In this document: positions 17,174-28,039 of the stretch, in pieces
Position numbering within the stretch: the first letter of the stretch is position 1
Layout: every line of letters starts with the position of its first letter
Source of the DNA: Symbiodinium natans
Taxonomy: Eukaryota; Sar; Dinophyceae; Suessiales; Symbiodiniaceae
Reading direction: 5' to 3'
Length of the DNA: 64,000 nt
Assembly: GCA_905221605.1 (NCBI GenBank)
Contig: CAJNDS010000085.1
Coordinates: forward strand, 1 to 64,000
The notes under the pieces: generated by a model
Told to the model about the DNA's origin: nothing
Seen by the model: only the letters and a program-made list of their open reading frames with translations
Database searches by the model: none
Translations under genes and position numbers: made by a program

Positions 17174-19828
17174 CTACAATCTTACTGTTTGGGGTCTTCG
17201 CCGGCATAATTGGTGGGACTCAAATGCGAGCAGGAGCGCACCCAGCCAATAATCCGGGTCAGAGTAGCACATCATGGCCGGAAAGCTGGCGTTGATGACG
17301 CTCGGCATATCCGCCACCGCGAAGAAAAGATCCGCAATATACTGGGCAGTGGTCAGGAAACCATACCCTACCAGGGACTCCGAGAGCCTTGCTTTATCTA
17401 ACTGCGGAACCGGGCACGCCAACACATTCGCAAGGTCAACATGTTGCAGCGCTCCCGACAATCGAAGGCATTGCGCAATGATGGGGTCGTAGACCTTCAG
17501 ATAAGACGCCGGGAAGGTCTCAGGCAAATGAAGAAGGGTGTCTGCGATTTGTATCAACGCTTTCGAATCCTGCAGCTGGTGCGGTAAGCCATTTAACAAC
17601 TCTTCATAGGTCCTATATGCACGAAGCTGCTGGCAATGTGTCGTGAGATGATTCGAGTCACGCAGGCTCATGTAGGGCCTAGGCTTGACATTCTTCCCAA
17701 AGTGATGTCCTGCTTGGAGTGCGCGCCGCATGAGCCCACAGACCGATATTGTTTTGCCCTGCATTGGGGGCGTATTGGCTGAAATTCTGGGATCGCGAGT
17801 GCTGCTGGGTTCGCTTGGGCCCCCCCCTTGGATTTTGGCGGCTCCAGCGGCTCCTGAGAACCGTCGTGATCCTGGGCGAGGGGCCGACTTTTTTTGCGGA
17901 CATGGGCAATGGGCACCTCAGGCCAGGGGGAGGCACAGGGAGATCTGCGATGGGCTCTGCTGGTCCAGGTGGGTCCTTCGAGGGCTTGGCGCAAGGGGAA
18001 TGAGATGCATCGACGTCCCTGGCCCGCTCCGGAGATGCAGTACGTGGTGGCCGGGTTCTGGGGCTAGGAGGACGACGTACTCCCGGTCGTGGGTCTCTAA
18101 TGTTGCCGCTACGGCGCCGATGGGGTACTGCCTCCTCCCAACGCCAGATGCCAGATCGCCTCCATCAACGAAAGTCGTCACACTAGTTTCCACAGCGGTG
18201 GAACAAGCGACCAATTGAGGGTCCTCGGTGGTTGCCTGCGTGTCAGCGTTCCGGCACACCAGCTCCCTGGCCCTCCTGGGAGTGCCACAAGGGGTGCGGC
18301 TCGACTGGGATGCGGCGGCGGGCTGACCGCAGCAGCAACAGAGCCCCGGGCAGCCTTGGGCCCAGGCCTGGTCCATGGCGTGGTCCATCTCCCGCCACGA
18401 GGCGGTCCTGCCGTAGATTCGCCCGGGGCAGGAGATTGCTTTGGTGTTGGTGCAACCACTTCTGAGACAACCCCCGCATCGAGGCTGGTACTACCCGCGG
18501 GCACAGGGCTGTTTCCCGGGGAGTCCACATCAATCGCAGTGTCAGAATCAAACTTGCCCGTTCGAACGGGCAGGAGGCGAAGGCCTTGGGGGGCTTGCTG
18601 GATCCGGGTCCGTATGCCGAGCAGGTATGCGTTTGGGCGGCATCCTGATTTTCGTATCCCCTAGCAAGTAGGTGAGGTATTTAGCCACCCCGTCCCCTTC
18701 CCGCACCGGTTGAAAGGGGACACAGTACACTGCACTGGGCAAGGGCTCCAGGACGAAGCCACGCGCTTGCAGACTGGCAATCGTGCCAGAGTAGGAGTTG
18801 GACGTGTAGGAGGGAGACTCCCAGCCTTCGGTCCGAAGTGTTCGGTAAAGGACCTCGCGCGTCTCTCCCCACGTAGCCTTCAGCGCCCACGCCTGGTCTA
18901 GGGGTGGCGTACCGAAGAGGTCCAGCCCAACCTTGCGCTCAACGGGCAACACAATGCTTGCCACCTTCCGTTCCCTGAAGGCTTGCTTGTGCGATTCCAA
19001 TGCAATGCCAGGGCCATCCATGCTCCACAGGCTGGCTTGTGTGCGCAGGTAGTCGGAGCAATCAAGGAGTCCCCCCGTGGCACAAGCCGCCATTTGGAAG
19101 CATGCGCCTATTCCATCGGAGTAATGCGGTGCAACAAAGACCAGCGGCCCCAACCCCCTGGTGAAGGAGGAGGTGGCCCGGGCAAAGCCCGCCTCGCTGT
19201 TGAACAGGAAACCGGAGGCCCGACATGTGACGAAAACACAGACACCATGAGTGGGGCCAGTGGAGCAGGCGGTGGTAATAGCGCTGAAGAAGCGTTTCAG
19301 AGCCGCAATGTGTTTCATAAGGAAGGTTCTAAATGCTACAAGACTCCATGTGTTAGGCGGACCAGTCAACGGGAAGTCCTCCGCGGTTTGACATGCCTCC
19401 ATGAGGCTCATGTGGTCTCCTCCTAGCTGCTCCGCCGGGACACTTTTTTGCAGCATGAACTTCATTTGGACCACGATTTTAGCATACTGGGAGACCAACC
19501 CAATGGGCGACCCCGGGTACACCTGGTGCCCAAAGGTAAGCACAATGTCCGCCAGCACCCTGCTGAGGTCATAGCTGTTTGGGCGTTGTGGCGGCTGCGT
19601 TGCTCAGGAGGTGCTGAGGCTGCCGGGCTTTGGGCCGGAGTGTAGGCATGTGCTGCTGTGCCGCGCTGGGCGTAGTAGGCGAGTGTACCCCGACACGGAT
19701 CTGGGCCAGGGCGGTGCTCGTAGATGGGCAGAAGCAGCGCCCGGGTCAGGTCCCGAGTCGCTGCTGTCCTCTGTGCAACTCCAGGGCTCGGTGTTCCATG
19801 GGCACTCCGAGTAGTCCTGGTCAGACAT
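17174..19828 (-). pseudogene. Frame-broken minus-strand gene, unknown function
   Basis: Several protein-like frames follow one another. A plausible N-terminus at 19828 (MSDQDYSECPWNTEPW) shifts frame, then a 336-residue stretch runs 19558-18548, then a Pro/Ser/Gly linker, then a frame with TSVTTFVDGGDLASGVGRR (18250-18000), then a 196-residue frame (17764-17174) with HLPETFPASYLKVYDP. Frames change at least three times. Composition is coding-like and Ala/Leu-rich, but no domain was recognised. It is divergent to the USP-like element at 20.2 kb. It could be a decayed mobile-element ORF or a host gene with unrecognised introns; calling it a pseudogene is inference. Confidence 0.4.
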
Positions 19829-20113
19829 GGGCGGCAGGGCAAGCGATGAAGTGTGAGGAGGGACGCTTGTTCACTGTGCCGTGGAGGGACAAGCAAGCAG
19901 GCGGTGCAGGCTGACTGACGCGGAGCTTGTTTTGGCTTCTGTGGGCTGCGAGGTCGAGGTCGAGGAGGTGCGGCACCTGTCAGGGCAAGAGTCAGTCAAG
20001 AACATGAAATGCAAATTGCAGTGCAAGCGGAGGCATGTGCGGGCAGCTCTTTTTTCCCTTGCGTGGTGTAATCATGTCGAGGCGAAGCGGGAATCTAGGC
20101 ACATGCGCAAGGG

Positions 20114-20203
20114 ACCCCTAAGGTGCCCCGGCCTTCGTGGTTCGGTCTCCCCTTCCTTTACAACTCGGGTTTGGTCATGCAGTGTGTGTTGTCAGAACGC
20201 ACT
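20114..20203. repeat. ~90-bp direct repeat, left of USP-like ORFs
   Basis: Matches 22537-22630 at roughly 85-90 percent. Shared blocks are ACCCCTAAGGTGCCCCGGCC, GGTCTCCCCTTCCTT and GTCATGCAGTGTGTGT, ending AGAACGCACT. The two copies bracket the USP-like coding region in direct orientation. Confidence 0.8.
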
Positions 20204-20255
20204 GGGTAATTTTATCCCAGGTGTTTTGGCACACATGAATCATGACTAGTTCTTC

Positions 20256-21683
20256 ATGAAGACCAGTCCGCCGGAGCTGACAGTGCTCAGCGATCTCATG
20301 CGAGTCGGTTCAGAATGGAAGGCCAAGAAGGAGCAGTCACCAGCTCTGGTAACCCAGCCCTTACGTGTGGTACTCCTGGGCTGTCTCCTGGAAGCGGTGA
20401 CTACCAGGCTGCAATCCCTACAGGATCCAGCGCTACATGCCAAAGCACAAGCGGCCAAACTGGTAAATCCGGCGGGCGACTTTCACTACATGATGTGGGA
20501 CGATGTGGAGAAGATATACCAGAACAAGGACGATCGCGAATCGATCCCCACGAAGACGGTCCTCGAGGACATCGCGACCCTGCAGAGGCTGATCCTCCAG
20601 CCACGAGTGGTAGGACGATTTCATGCCCAACGGAAGCTCGCGCCGGACATGCAGGGGGAAGTGGTGCCATTCGTCCTGGAGATTGGCCTTCGCAACCAGG
20701 CCTCACACGAGGTCTACTTTCTGCTGGACAAGTACTGCCACCAAGCGATCTGGCACCTAGCAGGCACGTCCCTGAGGCACGACAAACTGGGACGAGGAGC
20801 GTTGGCCAATGCGCTGGAGAAGCTTGCAGAGAAGCTTTAAGGCGACTCCGACTTCAAAACACCTGTAATCACTGCTACGCTAACAGTCTGATCCTCACAC
20901 TCTTGCATGCACAAAGCTTCAGGCGCATGACGTTCTTTCGTGATGATCTTCAGAGGCTGATGTCCTGGCTCGTCACTCAGAAAACGGCTAAGCTGTGGCA
21001 GCTCATGCCCTGGACCCAGGCGCTAAGAACATGGGCACAGCCAAATATGCAGCATGACGTGGCAGAATTTGCCAAGCACCAATGCGCTACTCACTGCCCC
21101 CATGAATGGAGAATGGCAAACCAGATTGTATATAGATGGCACTATTCAGGTCACAGATCGGGGTACCACCTGGCCTATCCTGCTGCCTGAGCCCCTGCTG
21201 ACCCAACAGGAATGTGCGCTGCAGAGCTTGATTGATGCATGGGAGTCCCAGGCCGCTCCACATGCGCTTGCTACTGAACCCAGTGAGCTCTTGCTGCAAC
21301 TCAACAGGTTTCGAGAGGTTGGTGGAGTCTACGCCAAATCTTCTACCCCAGTTGTGCCAACCGATACCCTCTCCATACCTGTGTTTCATGATGATGGTTT
21401 GCAGAGGGGAACCCTACGATATCGCCTAAGAGCCGCAATCATTCACATCGGTGATACCCCTCAATCTGGCCACTACAGGGCTGTCACCTTCCATGTGGGA
21501 GCCACTGCCTACCTTCATGATGATAACAAAGTTGCCCAGAAGCTCACTACCAAACTTCTAAAAACCCTGCACACCCAAGTCTATCTCTGCCTATACTCCA
21601 AGATCGACAATCCTGACTCCAGTGCTGAACTCGCTGTAAACATACCATCTGGCTTGCCACCACCAACTTCATCAGCAGGGTAA
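20256..21683 (+). pseudogene. USP-like (peptidase C19) domain protein, frame-broken
   Basis: Frame 1 (20256-20840) is a 194-residue helical region with no known fold. A second frame carries the Cys box NTCNHCYANS near 20855-20885 (compare the USP pattern N-x-G-N-T-C-Y-x-N-S; Gly and Thr are replaced, Cys kept) and QHDVAEF (compare QQDAHEF). A third frame (to 21683) carries LLLQLNRF, then SGHYRAV near 21465-21485 with the catalytic His, and DDNKV with the catalytic Asp. Motif order and spacing fit ubiquitin-specific proteases, which cleave ubiquitin from proteins. Two frameshifts (about 20840 and 21085) mean no intact enzyme. My recollection that similar tails occur downstream of RT in dinoflagellate non-LTR elements suggests a 5'-truncated element, but no RT is visible here. 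Confidence 0.65.
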
Positions 21684-21801
21684 GCGGTTACCGCCCCCCA
21701 ATGGCTGCGTGGGTATGCGGACTCCGCCCCCTAAGTAGCGTTTCACAATCAAAGCCAGGTCCGTGGTCTCCACCCCTGTGCTTGTACAGTTTTGGGTAGA
21801 G

Positions 21802-21895
<94 letters not shown>

Positions 21896-22536
21896 TGACT
21901 TTTCACCACTCGTGTCACACATAGATGTTGAGTGGCCTCGGTGACTGCACTGCTTATGGGACCTTCGGGTCGGGTGCAGTGGCAGTTGCCCATTTTGCTC
22001 TCTTGAAGAGCCGTGTACCATCATGTACATGATGTAGCCCGCATAGCGAAGCTCACCCCTCGCTGCGTTGGAAAGAAAGAATCATGACTACATGTTTGAT
22101 GCCCATGCCCAGCTGGCTCTTGGCTCAGCTGGCCCTGACCTAACCCGCTGTTGGGGCCTTTTGGATCGTGCTTTCGCCCACCCGCCCTGTGCCCAGCTCA
22201 AACACTTCCGTCAGGCCGCTCTCACACCTTGCCTGCCTACAAATGAGTGTGTGCCCAAAATCTGCCAAGCAGCATCACAGCCCCTGCTGCATAACAATCA
22301 TGCATAGCCTCGCCAGAGCCGCTTCTCAGCCGCTCCGCCTCCCAGAGTGGAGTAGCCCATCACTACTAGCCGCACGTAGATGACTAGCTCCTCCCAAAGC
22401 GGGGGGTTCTGCCTGCCTGCATGCCCAGGGGATCTCTCGCCTGGTGATCCCCCAGCATGCCGCCAACTCGCCCAGAGCAGCACCCGTGAAAACAAGTGCG
22501 TGCGTGTGGGGAGAGCGCTGTGTCCCCTAGGCCTCT
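21684..22536. other. Non-coding stretch with (TC)n
   Basis: A pure (TC)n tract runs about 21807-21889. The rest has short open frames only and no recognisable gene. It lies between the USP-like ORFs and the right direct repeat and may be the 3' untranslated part of that element. Confidence 0.5.
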
Positions 22537-22630
22537 ACCCCTAAGGTGCCCCGGCCTAGGTGGCTCGGTCTCCCCTTCCTTCATACAACTAGGGTTAGGT
22601 CATGCAGTGTGTGTGTTGTCAGAACGCACT
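22537..22630. repeat. ~94-bp direct repeat, right of USP-like ORFs
   Basis: Right copy of 20114-20203. It is followed immediately by a degenerate ACT/TAC microsatellite (22630-22720). Confidence 0.8.
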
Positions 22631-23161
22631 ACTATTTCTGCTATTACTTTTGCTGGTACAAATCCTACTACTGCTAGTACTACTACTCGTACTAGTACTA
22701 CTACTAGTACTAGTACTATGCAGCGCAGTTTGAAAACCGACTTTGCGAGCACAATGGAAAATTAGACAAGTAGGCAAGTGGAGAATGAGTTTAAAATTCC
22801 ACCCCCTCAAGCGGGGGGGTTCTTCTTGCCCCCCCAAAAAAAAATCTTGGGAAAAGACTTAGGGAGGGCTGTGTGGGGGGGTTTCAAGGGTGGGGCTTAA
22901 AGCGGGGTAAGGGAAGGGAAAGGAGCTGGTGCAGTCCACTCAGTCCACCCAACAGACCGCCTCCTGCTTCAGCTGCTGCAGCTGTTTGTGTCCCATCCGG
23001 CGTTTCAGCCAGCAAGGCACCAGCTCCCCACCCTCAGCTGCCACTTGCTCTGCTGCAAACTTTCGATGTCTTGGGCAGCAGCTCGCTCCACATCCTGTGC
23101 CCGCTAGCCAGCTCTGACGATCAATTTCTCGGCATTGCTGGGTCTGCCAAAAATCTGCGGG

Positions 23162-24148
23162 CTAGGTCCTGACAGTCAGCGTTGCGGTGAGCAAAAGACT
23201 CCACGCCAGCCCTAAGCCAGTGCTGGCTGCAATGATCGTTTCAGCGCCCTGCAGGCCCGCTTCGCCCAAGCGACCTGAAGTGCTGCTCGAAGCTTGTCCC
23301 GCAGGAGGTGGTCTCGGTGCACTGTCGAAGCCCTTGCGTCGGAACGATTCGTCCTCGGTGTCCGTGTCCAAGCCAGGTCCCAGAAAATTAGGCCTTCGCA
23401 CGTGGGGGAACGCCCTGCCTCGGTAGCCGTCTTCGTCAGCGCTGTAAAAGTCGCATTCCACAGCAGCCCCAGGTCCGTGCGCGGACGCGGGTTGTCCACC
23501 GGCGGCTCAGTGGACTGAGGGAATTGTCCAAGTAGAAGTGGCTGGACGTGTGCATGGTGGCCTTGCGGTTCGGCAAGAAAAAACGGTTGGGCAAGCGAAA
23601 GTCAAGTGGTTTCCCTGCGTTGATAAATGCCAGGACTTCCCCGTAGTCGGGGCGCCTGCGAAATCCCATCACACGTTGTTCCTCCATTGGTTTTTCGCTT
23701 AGTATGCGCCGCCCACCACGCCCGATGCTTCAACATTTTGTCGACCAGCTCTGGGAAGATCCTTCGTTTGGTGGGCACCTTGCGGAACGAAGCCTGGCAC
23801 AACGCCTGACTCCATGGTGTTTCTGACGAGTTGGTCACCTGCCCTTTGAGGGTTTGTCGGCGTTCGGCCCCTGCCCGGAAAGCTGTGGTTGACGGCCTCG
23901 GTGAGTCTACCCATGGCATCTGCGGAGGCCTCGCCTTCCTGCTTGAGCTGTCGGATCGCCGGGTCTTAGTACTTGCTCGGACTGACCGCTTGGTGTGACT
24001 CACAGTGCAACTCAAAAAAAAGCCTTGGCGTCCATGAGTCCATGAGTTCCTCATGACTCATCGCATTTCGCATGAGCGAGTTCAAGTTGGAAGAGGGGTA
24101 CTTTTTCCAGAGCTGCTGCAGCATCGGGGCCTTCTGACCTGCTTTCAT
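23162..24148 (-). pseudogene. Decayed minus-strand coding fragments, unknown function
   Basis: From 24148 downward, frames with LWKKYPSSNLNSLMRNAMSH, then GRTPTNPQRAGDQLVRNTM, then GEVLAFINAGKPLDFRLPNR, then DTDTEDESFRRKGFD with a hydrophobic C-terminus follow one another in three reading frames. One stop (near 23969) interrupts the second. They look like shards of one former protein. No family was recognised, and introns cannot be excluded. Confidence 0.3.
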
Positions 24149-24384
24149 GAGATCATTCCCCTAGGCTCGCATTCACCATCCCACATTTGGCATCACATTT
24201 GCAGCTTGGACTAAGCTTTTGTGTGCTATCCATGTGCGATTGCCCATGCCATATCCTACAATAAGGAGGCTTCAACTCTGAGCAATGCCCAAACTGCACC
24301 ACAACACTGTTGCAAGGCGGACACTGGCGGCATCTCTTCAGATTCATGTGCCTGGAGCCAGGCCGCGCGTTTATTTTTGAGAGG

Positions 24385-24403
24385 GGACTGTTGTGAGGCG
24401 GAG
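24385..24403 (+). repeat. Solo copy of MITE-like terminal repeat
   Basis: The 19-bp sequence GGACTGTTGTGAGGCGGAG is the exact reverse complement of 27397-27415, the right end of the small inverted-repeat element at 27.3 kb. Confidence 0.6.
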
Positions 24404-24536
24404 TTTTTTTGAATGTGATGCAGTGTTTTGGATGAAGTTGATTTTGTTGCGAGTGCAAAGCAGATGTACGAGGGTTTAGGGTTATAACGCCGACGGTATA
24501 AATGCCCTGACCTTAGGTGCATCAGGTTTAGACATT

Positions 24537-24830
24537 AAAACCTTTAAGCCTTATAAGGCTTTTAAAGGTTGAATTAAATTCAGGTTTGGGCATTCAACCT
24601 AGGTTAAACCTTAAACCCTATAGTGCAGCCCTACAGGGTTTAAACCCTATAAGAGGTTAAAGGTTTAGAGTTTAAGGTTTAGGGCATTGCAAAAACGTAA
24701 CCCTCAGGGATTTAATCACTTTACTGTTTTCCTTAAGCCTGAAAGCATATAGTGTTTGGGTTTAGGGTTTTTACGCAAAACTCTATAGGATAAGAACCGT
24801 ATAACCCTATGTGGCATGGACCTTTAGGGT
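24537..24830. repeat. Degenerate telomere-like block A
   Basis: Rich in GGTTTAGGG, AAACCCTATA and TTTAAACCC variants. Stretches such as AAAGGTTTAG and CTTTACTGTTTTCCTTAAGC recur in block B (26537-26890) in the same order, so the two are diverged direct copies. Confidence 0.75.
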
Positions 24831-24875
24831 CGATTTGGCACGCCCCTTTGTTTACTATTTACAAAACTTTTTGAA

Positions 24876-25072
<197 letters not shown>

Positions 25073-25139
25073 TAAATGTAGATCCAGCCGGCCAACAGCC
25101 AGACTTAGGCAAGCACCCTCGCTTCGTGTTTCCTGTGAC

Positions 25140-26530
25140 TTGGTAGGGGCCAGAGGTTTGTCGTATGTCCCCTCCCTTCGTCCCTTCGTGTTGTAAGGGT
25201 TTTGTAAGGGCTTTGGAGGTTTGTGTGCTTCCCCTTTCTCGTTCTTATAGGTTTTGGGGGAGCATCAAAATGATTAACATATATGATGTGTTTCCGTGCT
25301 CGTATTATGAGGGCTAGTGCCTGCCCTAGAGGTTTGTCGTATGTCCCCCCGCTTCGTGTTCCTGTGATTTGGTAGGGGGCTAAAGGTTTGTCGTGTGTCC
25401 CCTCCCTTCGTCCGTTGTAAGGGTTTTGGGAGGGTCCTGGAGGTTTGTCGTATGTCCCCTTTGTTCGTGCTTGTAGGGTCTGGGGAGTGTGTAGATGATA
25501 ATCACATATCATGTGCTTCCGTGCTCGTATTATGAGGGGCTAGTGATTGGCCTGGAGGTTTGTCAGATGACGCCCCCGCTTCGTGATCCTGTGATTTGGT
25601 AGGGGCCTAAAGGTTTGTAGTGTGTCGCCTCCCTTCATTCCTTCCTATTGTAAGGGTTCTGTGAGGGCCCTGGAGGTTTGTCGTATGTCCCCTTTCTTCT
25701 TGCTTGTAGGGTTTGGGGAGCATCTAGATGATAGAGGTTTGTCGTATGTCGTCTCCCTTCGTCCCTTCGTGTTGTAAGGGTTTTGTGAGGGCCCTGAAGG
25801 TCTAGGGCAGTTACTAGCGCCTCATAGTACGAGCACGGAAGCAAATGATAATGACAATCATCTAGACGCTGCCCAAATCCTACAAGCACGAAAAAAGGGG
25901 ACATACGGCAAATTTGCAGGGCCCTCACAAAACCCTTACAACAAGAAGGGACGAAGGAAGGGCACATACGACAAACCTCTAGGACCCTCACGAAACCCTT
26001 GCAACACGAAGGGACGAAGGGATTGTATCTAATTTCGTATATGGTAAAATGACATACGACAAATCTCCAGGACCCTAGCAAATCACATGAACACGAAGCA
26101 GGGAGACATAAAACAAACCTATAGGGCAGTCACTAGCCCCTCATAATTCGAGCACGGAAGCAAATCATATATGATAATCATCTAGACGCTCCCCACGCCC
26201 TACAAGCACGAAGAAAGGAGACATACGATAAATCTTCCAGGTCCAACAAACCCTTGCAACTCAAAGGGACGAAGGGAGGGGGCACACGACAAACCTCTTT
26301 AGGCCCCTACCACATCGCAGGAACAGAAAGCGGCGGGACATACGACAAACCTCTATGACAAACACCAGCCCCTCATAATACGAGCACGGAAGCAAATGAT
26401 ATATGACAGTTTTCTAGAAGATCCCCAAACCCTCTAAGAAGAAAGAAAGGTGACATACGACAAACCTTCCCCCAGCAAAGCAATTTCAACACGAAGGGAC
26501 GAAAGGAGGGGACATTCGACAAATCTCTGG
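25140..26530. repeat. Large imperfect inverted repeat array
   Basis: The left half (about 25150-25800) repeats GAGGTTTGTCGTATGTCCCC with TTCGTGTTGTAAGGGTTTTG and GCTCGTATTATGAGGG. The right half (about 25810-26530) repeats the reverse complements GGGGACATACGACAAACC, CTCATAATACGAGCACGG and so on. The centre lies near 25805. Each arm holds four to six units of about 120-190 bp. No gene is supported. Confidence 0.85.
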
Positions 26531-26536
26531 CCCCTA

Positions 26537-26564
26537 CCCTAAACCCTAAACCCTAAACCCTAAA
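26537..26564. repeat. Interstitial telomeric repeat (CCCTAAA)4
   Basis: Four perfect CCCTAAA heptamers in a row. TTTAGGG is the telomere repeat known from plants and dinoflagellates. Diverged telomere-like block B follows to about 26890. Confidence 0.9.
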
Positions 26565-26889
26565 GCTTTTAAGCCCTATAAGGTTTTCAGAGGTTTAAGG
26601 CCTGGGGATTTAAAATTAAGTTTGGGCATTCAAACTAGGTTAAGCCTTAAACCCTATAGGGCCCCTTTCGGGTCAGGGTTTATCTACCCTACCGGGTTAG
26701 CCCTTTAGGGTATAAACCCTATAAGAGGTTAAAGGTTTAGGGTTTAAGGTTTAGGGCATTGCAAAAACTTAACCCTAGTCCCTCAGTGATTCAACCACTT
26801 TACTGTTTTCCTTAAGCCTTAAAGCATATAGGGTTTAGGGTCATAACGCTAAACTCTATAGGATTTTTAACCTCATATCCCTACATTAT

Positions 26890-28039
26890 TAGCACCCACA
26901 TCATCAAGACATGTCCTGTAGGGTTCGGGGACGCGAGAATACAATGAGCAGATATCCTTTTACTCGCACATGTGACATCGCAACCTTCAGATATAGCGCT
27001 GGAACCAAGGTGAGATTGGATATCGTTTTGTGAAGCAGTTGTGGCTGTGACATCCATGTTTCGAAACAGGGGCTGTGTTTCGAAACAAAGGCTGTGTTTC
27101 GAAAGCAGGGAACTTCCGAATAACAGGTCTGGAAATACGTGAAAGCAAACCAACTGTGGCACAGCTAAACGGCTGTTACGCTTGAAGGGCTGTTACGCTT
27201 GGGGGGGGGGGGACTCCTGCCAAGATGGGCCAACTTCCAAGGACCCCCTCCCCCCCCCCACCCCCCAAATCATGTATGCCAAACATCATGGTCAAGATTC
27301 CCACTTATGAATGGACTGTTGTGAGGCCATAAGTTTAAAGTTGTAAGCGTTTACTAACCCCTAAACCTTTTTAAATGACTGAAAACTACCCAACAACTCC
27401 GCCTCACAACAGTCCTTTCTGTTATTCTTGGGGCAGGGGTGCTTGTTTGGGTCTTAAACAGTGATGTTGGGGTAGTAGTCTGGTGCAAGGTTGGTCGGCT
27501 GAAAACATTTGAAGTCTTCGTTGGGGGTTGCGCATTTTTCATGCCTATGTAGTGTCAGGGTGCACCACTTCGTATGTCCCGGGGGGGGGAGTCCAAGACT
27601 TCATTGTCATCAGCATGACAGAGAAAGCAATTGCGAGCCCATTGCTGAGTACAGGATTAGGTCCTCTCCCTTCCAAGGTCTCTGAAGGGGAGACCGTAGC
27701 GACGACCACTTGCATCTAGCATTTAACAAGGGTTGGTTCTGTAGGAACCTGATGCAAAATGAGTCCCTTTGCAATACCAAAGGCACAGCAACGAAGCAAG
27801 TCCACCTGCACATTCTTCCATGGGCTAGTCCATGTTACATTGCCAGTCTACGAAGACACATGGAAGTAGCGTTGCGACAGCTTGTTCGCATGAGACTCCT
27901 TGCACTCCTTTTGCACTTGCTCTGCATGCCCGTTCATAAACGTAGAACCCGCGCAGTGGAGGCAGATTTCAGGGTGCATTTGATGTCGAAAGCCATTTCG
28001 GCTCCGTCGTGCAGCCTGTGAGGTACATAAACGCGTGCA
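26890..28039. other. Non-coding stretch upstream of the GH7 gene
   Basis: Contains a triple GGCTGTGTTTCGAAA repeat (27071-27110), opposed G and C homopolymers (about 27200 and 27250) that could pair, and the MITE-like element. Short open frames here have no recognisable content. The stretch before 28040 must hold the promoter and trans-splice acceptor of the GH7 gene, but no element stands out. Confidence 0.5.
27314..27415. mobile_element. Small MITE-like element with perfect 15-bp inverted ends
   Basis: GGACTGTTGTGAGGC at 27314-27328 and its exact reverse complement at 27401-27415 enclose 72 bp. The right end extends to 19 bp that recur at 24385-24403. No target-site duplication is obvious, so it may instead be a hairpin relic. 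Confidence 0.5.

Noticed and set aside
21749-22030. Arg/Glu repeat frames on the minus strand
   Set aside because: Reading of the (TC)n tract.
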